Below are positions 58,432 through 64,000 of a stretch of 64,000 bases of DNA, piece by piece. The translations under genes and the position numbers were made by a program. The DNA is from Betaproteobacteria bacterium MOLA814 (GTDB taxonomy: Bacteria; Pseudomonadota; Gammaproteobacteria; Burkholderiales; Burkholderiaceae_C), in assembly GCA_000496475.1 (NCBI GenBank), contig AYMW01000001.1:533018-597017 (forward strand), read 5' to 3'. The notes under the pieces are model-generated. The model did no database searches. It saw nothing but the letters and a program-made list of their open reading frames with translations, and was not told the origin of the DNA. The number at the start of each line of letters is the position of its first letter. The first letter of the stretch is position 1.

Positions 58432-59709
58432 TTATGTCAGCTGCGGCGCAATGTGGCTTAGCAACCAATGCGCCAAACTGAGTTTGTCGGCGCGTTCGGT
58501 GGCCACTGGCGCTTGCTCGGTGATTAACACCAAGGCATTGTCGTCCTGTCCAAAGGTATCTGGACCTATGTTGCCCACCAACATGGGCACGCCTTTGCGC
58601 ACACGCTTGGCCTGCGCATGGGCCAGCAAGTCGTGGCTTTCGGCGGCAAAGCCCACGCAATACAAGCGTCCAGCCAACGCCGCTGGACTGCTGGCAACTG
58701 AGGCCAAAATGTCTGGGTTTTCTACAAACGACAACGTGGGTACCGCACCAGAGCCATCTTTTTTTAGCTTTTGTGTGGCCGCATTGGCAGGTGCCCAGTC
58801 GGCCACAGCGGCACAAGCAATAAACACATCGCAATTTTGCGACGCCATATTGACAGCCGACAACATGTCTTGGGCACTGCGCACGTCCACCCGCGACACA
58901 CCTCTAGGCGTGTCCAGTGCCACAGGGCCAGCCACCAAACACACCTCGGCACCGGCATTGGCGCAGGCCTGCGCCAAGGCAAAACCCATCTTGCCGCTGG
59001 AGCGGTTGGTCATGCCACGTACTGGGTCAATCGCTTCGTAAGTGGGGCCTGCGGTGATGCACACCCGCTTGCCCGCCAACACTTTAGGCGTGAAAAACGC
59101 CTGCAATTCGGCCAACAACTCGTGCGGCTCCAACATGCGGCCATCACCGACCTCGCCGCAAGCTTGTTCACCAGCGCCCACGTCCAGTACATAGGTGCCG
59201 TCGGCTTTAAGCTGAGCCATGTTGCGCTGCGTGGCGGGGTGCTGCCACATTTCGCGGTTCATGGCAGGCGCCACAATCAGCGGCACACTGGCAATGGGTC
59301 TGGCCAAACACATGAGGCTCAACAGCTCATCGGCCCGACCGTGCAACAACTTGGCCATAAAGTCTGCGCTGGCGGGCGCAACAACAACGGCGTGCGCCTC
59401 ACGGCTTAAATTGATGTGCGCCATGTTGTTGTCTTGGCCCCCAGCGGCGCGGCTGTCCCACTGGCTGGTAAAGACGGGGCGCCCGCTCAGGGCTTGCATG
59501 GTCACCGCGGTCATGAACTCCGTGGCCGCCTCAGTCATCACCACTTGGACAGAGGCTCCCGCTTTAACCAAAGCGCGGCACAACTCTGCGCCTTTGTAAC
59601 ATGCAATGCCACCGCTCATGCCCAGCACAATGTGCTTACCAGATAAAAAATTTGCGCTGGGTACCGGCTCTGTAGCAGGGGCGCTGAAGGGGAATTGTGT
59701 GCTGCTCAT
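58432..59709 (-). CDS. coaBC: Bifunctional phosphopantothenoylcysteine decarboxylase/synthase
   Basis: CoaBC makes 4'-phosphopantetheine in coenzyme A synthesis. The 425-residue protein has the FMN-dependent CoaC domain (GKHIVLGMSGGIACYKGAEL, catalytic His in NMAHINLSREAHA, APAMNREMW substrate loop) at about 20-200, and the CoaB ligase domain from about 210 (CITAGPTYEAIDPVRGMTNR, SSGKMGFALA). Both active sites appear intact. It is divergent from pyrG across 106 bases, a frequent arrangement in related genomes. Confidence 0.95.
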   Translation of the reverse strand: MSSTQFPFSAPATEPVPSANFLSGKHIVLGMSGGIACYKGAELCRALVKAGASVQVVMTEAATEFMTAVTMQALSGRPVFTSQWDSRAAGGQDNNMAHINLSREAHAVVVAPASADFMAKLLHGRADELLSLMCLARPIASVPLIVAPAMNREMWQHPATQRNMAQLKADGTYVLDVGAGEQACGEVGDGRMLEPHELLAELQAFFTPKVLAGKRVCITAGPTYEAIDPVRGMTNRSSGKMGFALAQACANAGAEVCLVAGPVALDTPRGVSRVDVRSAQDMLSAVNMASQNCDVFIACAAVADWAPANAATQKLKKDGSGAVPTLSFVENPDILASVASSPAALAGRLYCVGFAAESHDLLAHAQAKRVRKGVPMLVGNIGPDTFGQDDNALVLITEQAPVATERADKLSLAHWLLSHIAPQLT

Positions 59710-59731
59710 GACGCTAATTTAGCTTATATGA

Positions 59732-63672
<3,941 letters not shown>

Positions 63673-63722
63673 CGGCTTATTGCGTTAACCTTCAAACGTT
63701 ACCAACTACCCATCCAAACACC

Positions 63723-64000
63723 ATGGTTGTACGTCCTTACATTGTTACGGCAGTCTTATTGGCGCTGCTGCTGGCATTGCAAGCACAGCTGTGGTTTGGA
63801 CGGGGCAGTATGCCAGCCGTTGATCAACTCAAAGCCCGTTTAGAACAACTGGAACATGACAACGCAGCCGCGAGGTTGGCCAACGAGCAGCTCGCCAGCG
63901 AAGTGAGTGATTTGCAAGAAGGCCTGGAGGTGATAGAGGCCTACGCTCGCCAAGAGCTTGGCATGGTCAAGGCCAACGAGATATTTGTGCAATATGCCCA
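63723..64000 (+). CDS. ftsB: Cell division protein FtsB (partial, right edge)
   Basis: FtsB is a small bitopic divisome protein that works with FtsL and FtsQ. The visible 92 residues start MVVRPYIVTAVLLALLLALQ, giving one membrane segment near residues 6-22, then a Leu/Glu-rich coiled coil from about 33 to 72 (KARLEQLEHDNAAARLANEQ) and the FtsB/DivIC signature EAYARQELGMVKANEIFVQY. The gene runs off the window just before its expected end. The position after eno is conserved in proteobacteria. Confidence 0.9.
   Translation, partial: MVVRPYIVTAVLLALLLALQAQLWFGRGSMPAVDQLKARLEQLEHDNAAARLANEQLASEVSDLQEGLEVIEAYARQELGMVKANEIFVQYA

Overview
The window looks like an ordinary chromosomal core segment of a betaproteobacterium, most likely a Burkholderiales/Comamonadaceae-type organism. 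The basis is protein character and gene order: a folC - SPOR protein - cvpA - purF run, divergent apbC/metG, divergent coaBC/pyrG, pyrG-kdsA-eno-ftsB in a row, a 445-residue argininosuccinate synthase, DUF2062, DUF2069 and DUF2061 membrane proteins, and a tandem glycine riboswitch ahead of gcvTHP. Base composition appears moderate to high in GC by eye. I found no rRNA, tRNA, CRISPR array, complete insertion sequence, prophage or recognisable defence island. About 56 protein genes fill almost all of the sequence.

Layout. 1-5.8 kb: purine, folate and cell-envelope genes on the minus strand (purF is cut by the left edge), then an ArsC-like reductase and argG. 5.9-14.1 kb: patatin lipoprotein, Kef-type K+/H+ antiporter, an SDR dehydrogenase behind an ACGT-repeat operator, dnaG, guaC and a 3-hydroxyisobutyrate-dehydrogenase-like gene. 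14.1-19.5 kb: an RsuA-like pseudouridine synthase, DUF2062, the scoAB CoA-transferase pair divergent from a PAS-LuxR regulator across a perfect inverted repeat, a peroxidase-related protein, a LysE exporter and a thioesterase. 19.8-29.6 kb: ETF-ubiquinone oxidoreductase, a B12-type radical SAM protein, the tandem glycine riboswitch and gcvT-gcvH-gcvP-threonine aldolase. 29.7-42.5 kb: aroQ, MFS, aroC, a CBS protein, metZ-hydrolase-P450, a YihY protein, DUF2069-FAD oxidoreductase, thyA, an EamA transporter and folA. 42.5-54.4 kb: a divergent aldehyde dehydrogenase, a GntR/UTRA remnant, exonuclease III, an XRE regulator, DUF2061, an M48 lipoprotein protease, a frameshifted SulP transporter, a truncated haemoglobin, a large FtsX-type permease and a glutamine-synthetase-like ligase. 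54.4-64 kb: upp, apbC, metG, coaBC, pyrG, kdsA, eno and the start of ftsB.

How the parts connect. One-carbon and folate metabolism is prominent. Threonine aldolase and the glycine cleavage system form one riboswitch-led unit producing methylene-THF. ThyA consumes it and FolA recycles the dihydrofolate. FolC and PurF belong to the same network. Acyl-CoA and ketone-body catabolism is represented by scoAB, the SDR, a thioesterase and ETF-QO, which passes electrons to quinone.

The most unusual signals are small. They are a 15-bp perfect inverted repeat whose right arm supplies the ribosome-binding sequence and part of the start codon of gcvP; the 10-bp-arm palindrome between scoA and its likely regulator; a CX4CX2C cluster motif in the radical SAM protein; a frameshift in the STAS domain of the SulP transporter; and a decayed GntR gene beside an unusual aldehyde dehydrogenase. 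I do not see a multi-gene system here that I would call new.
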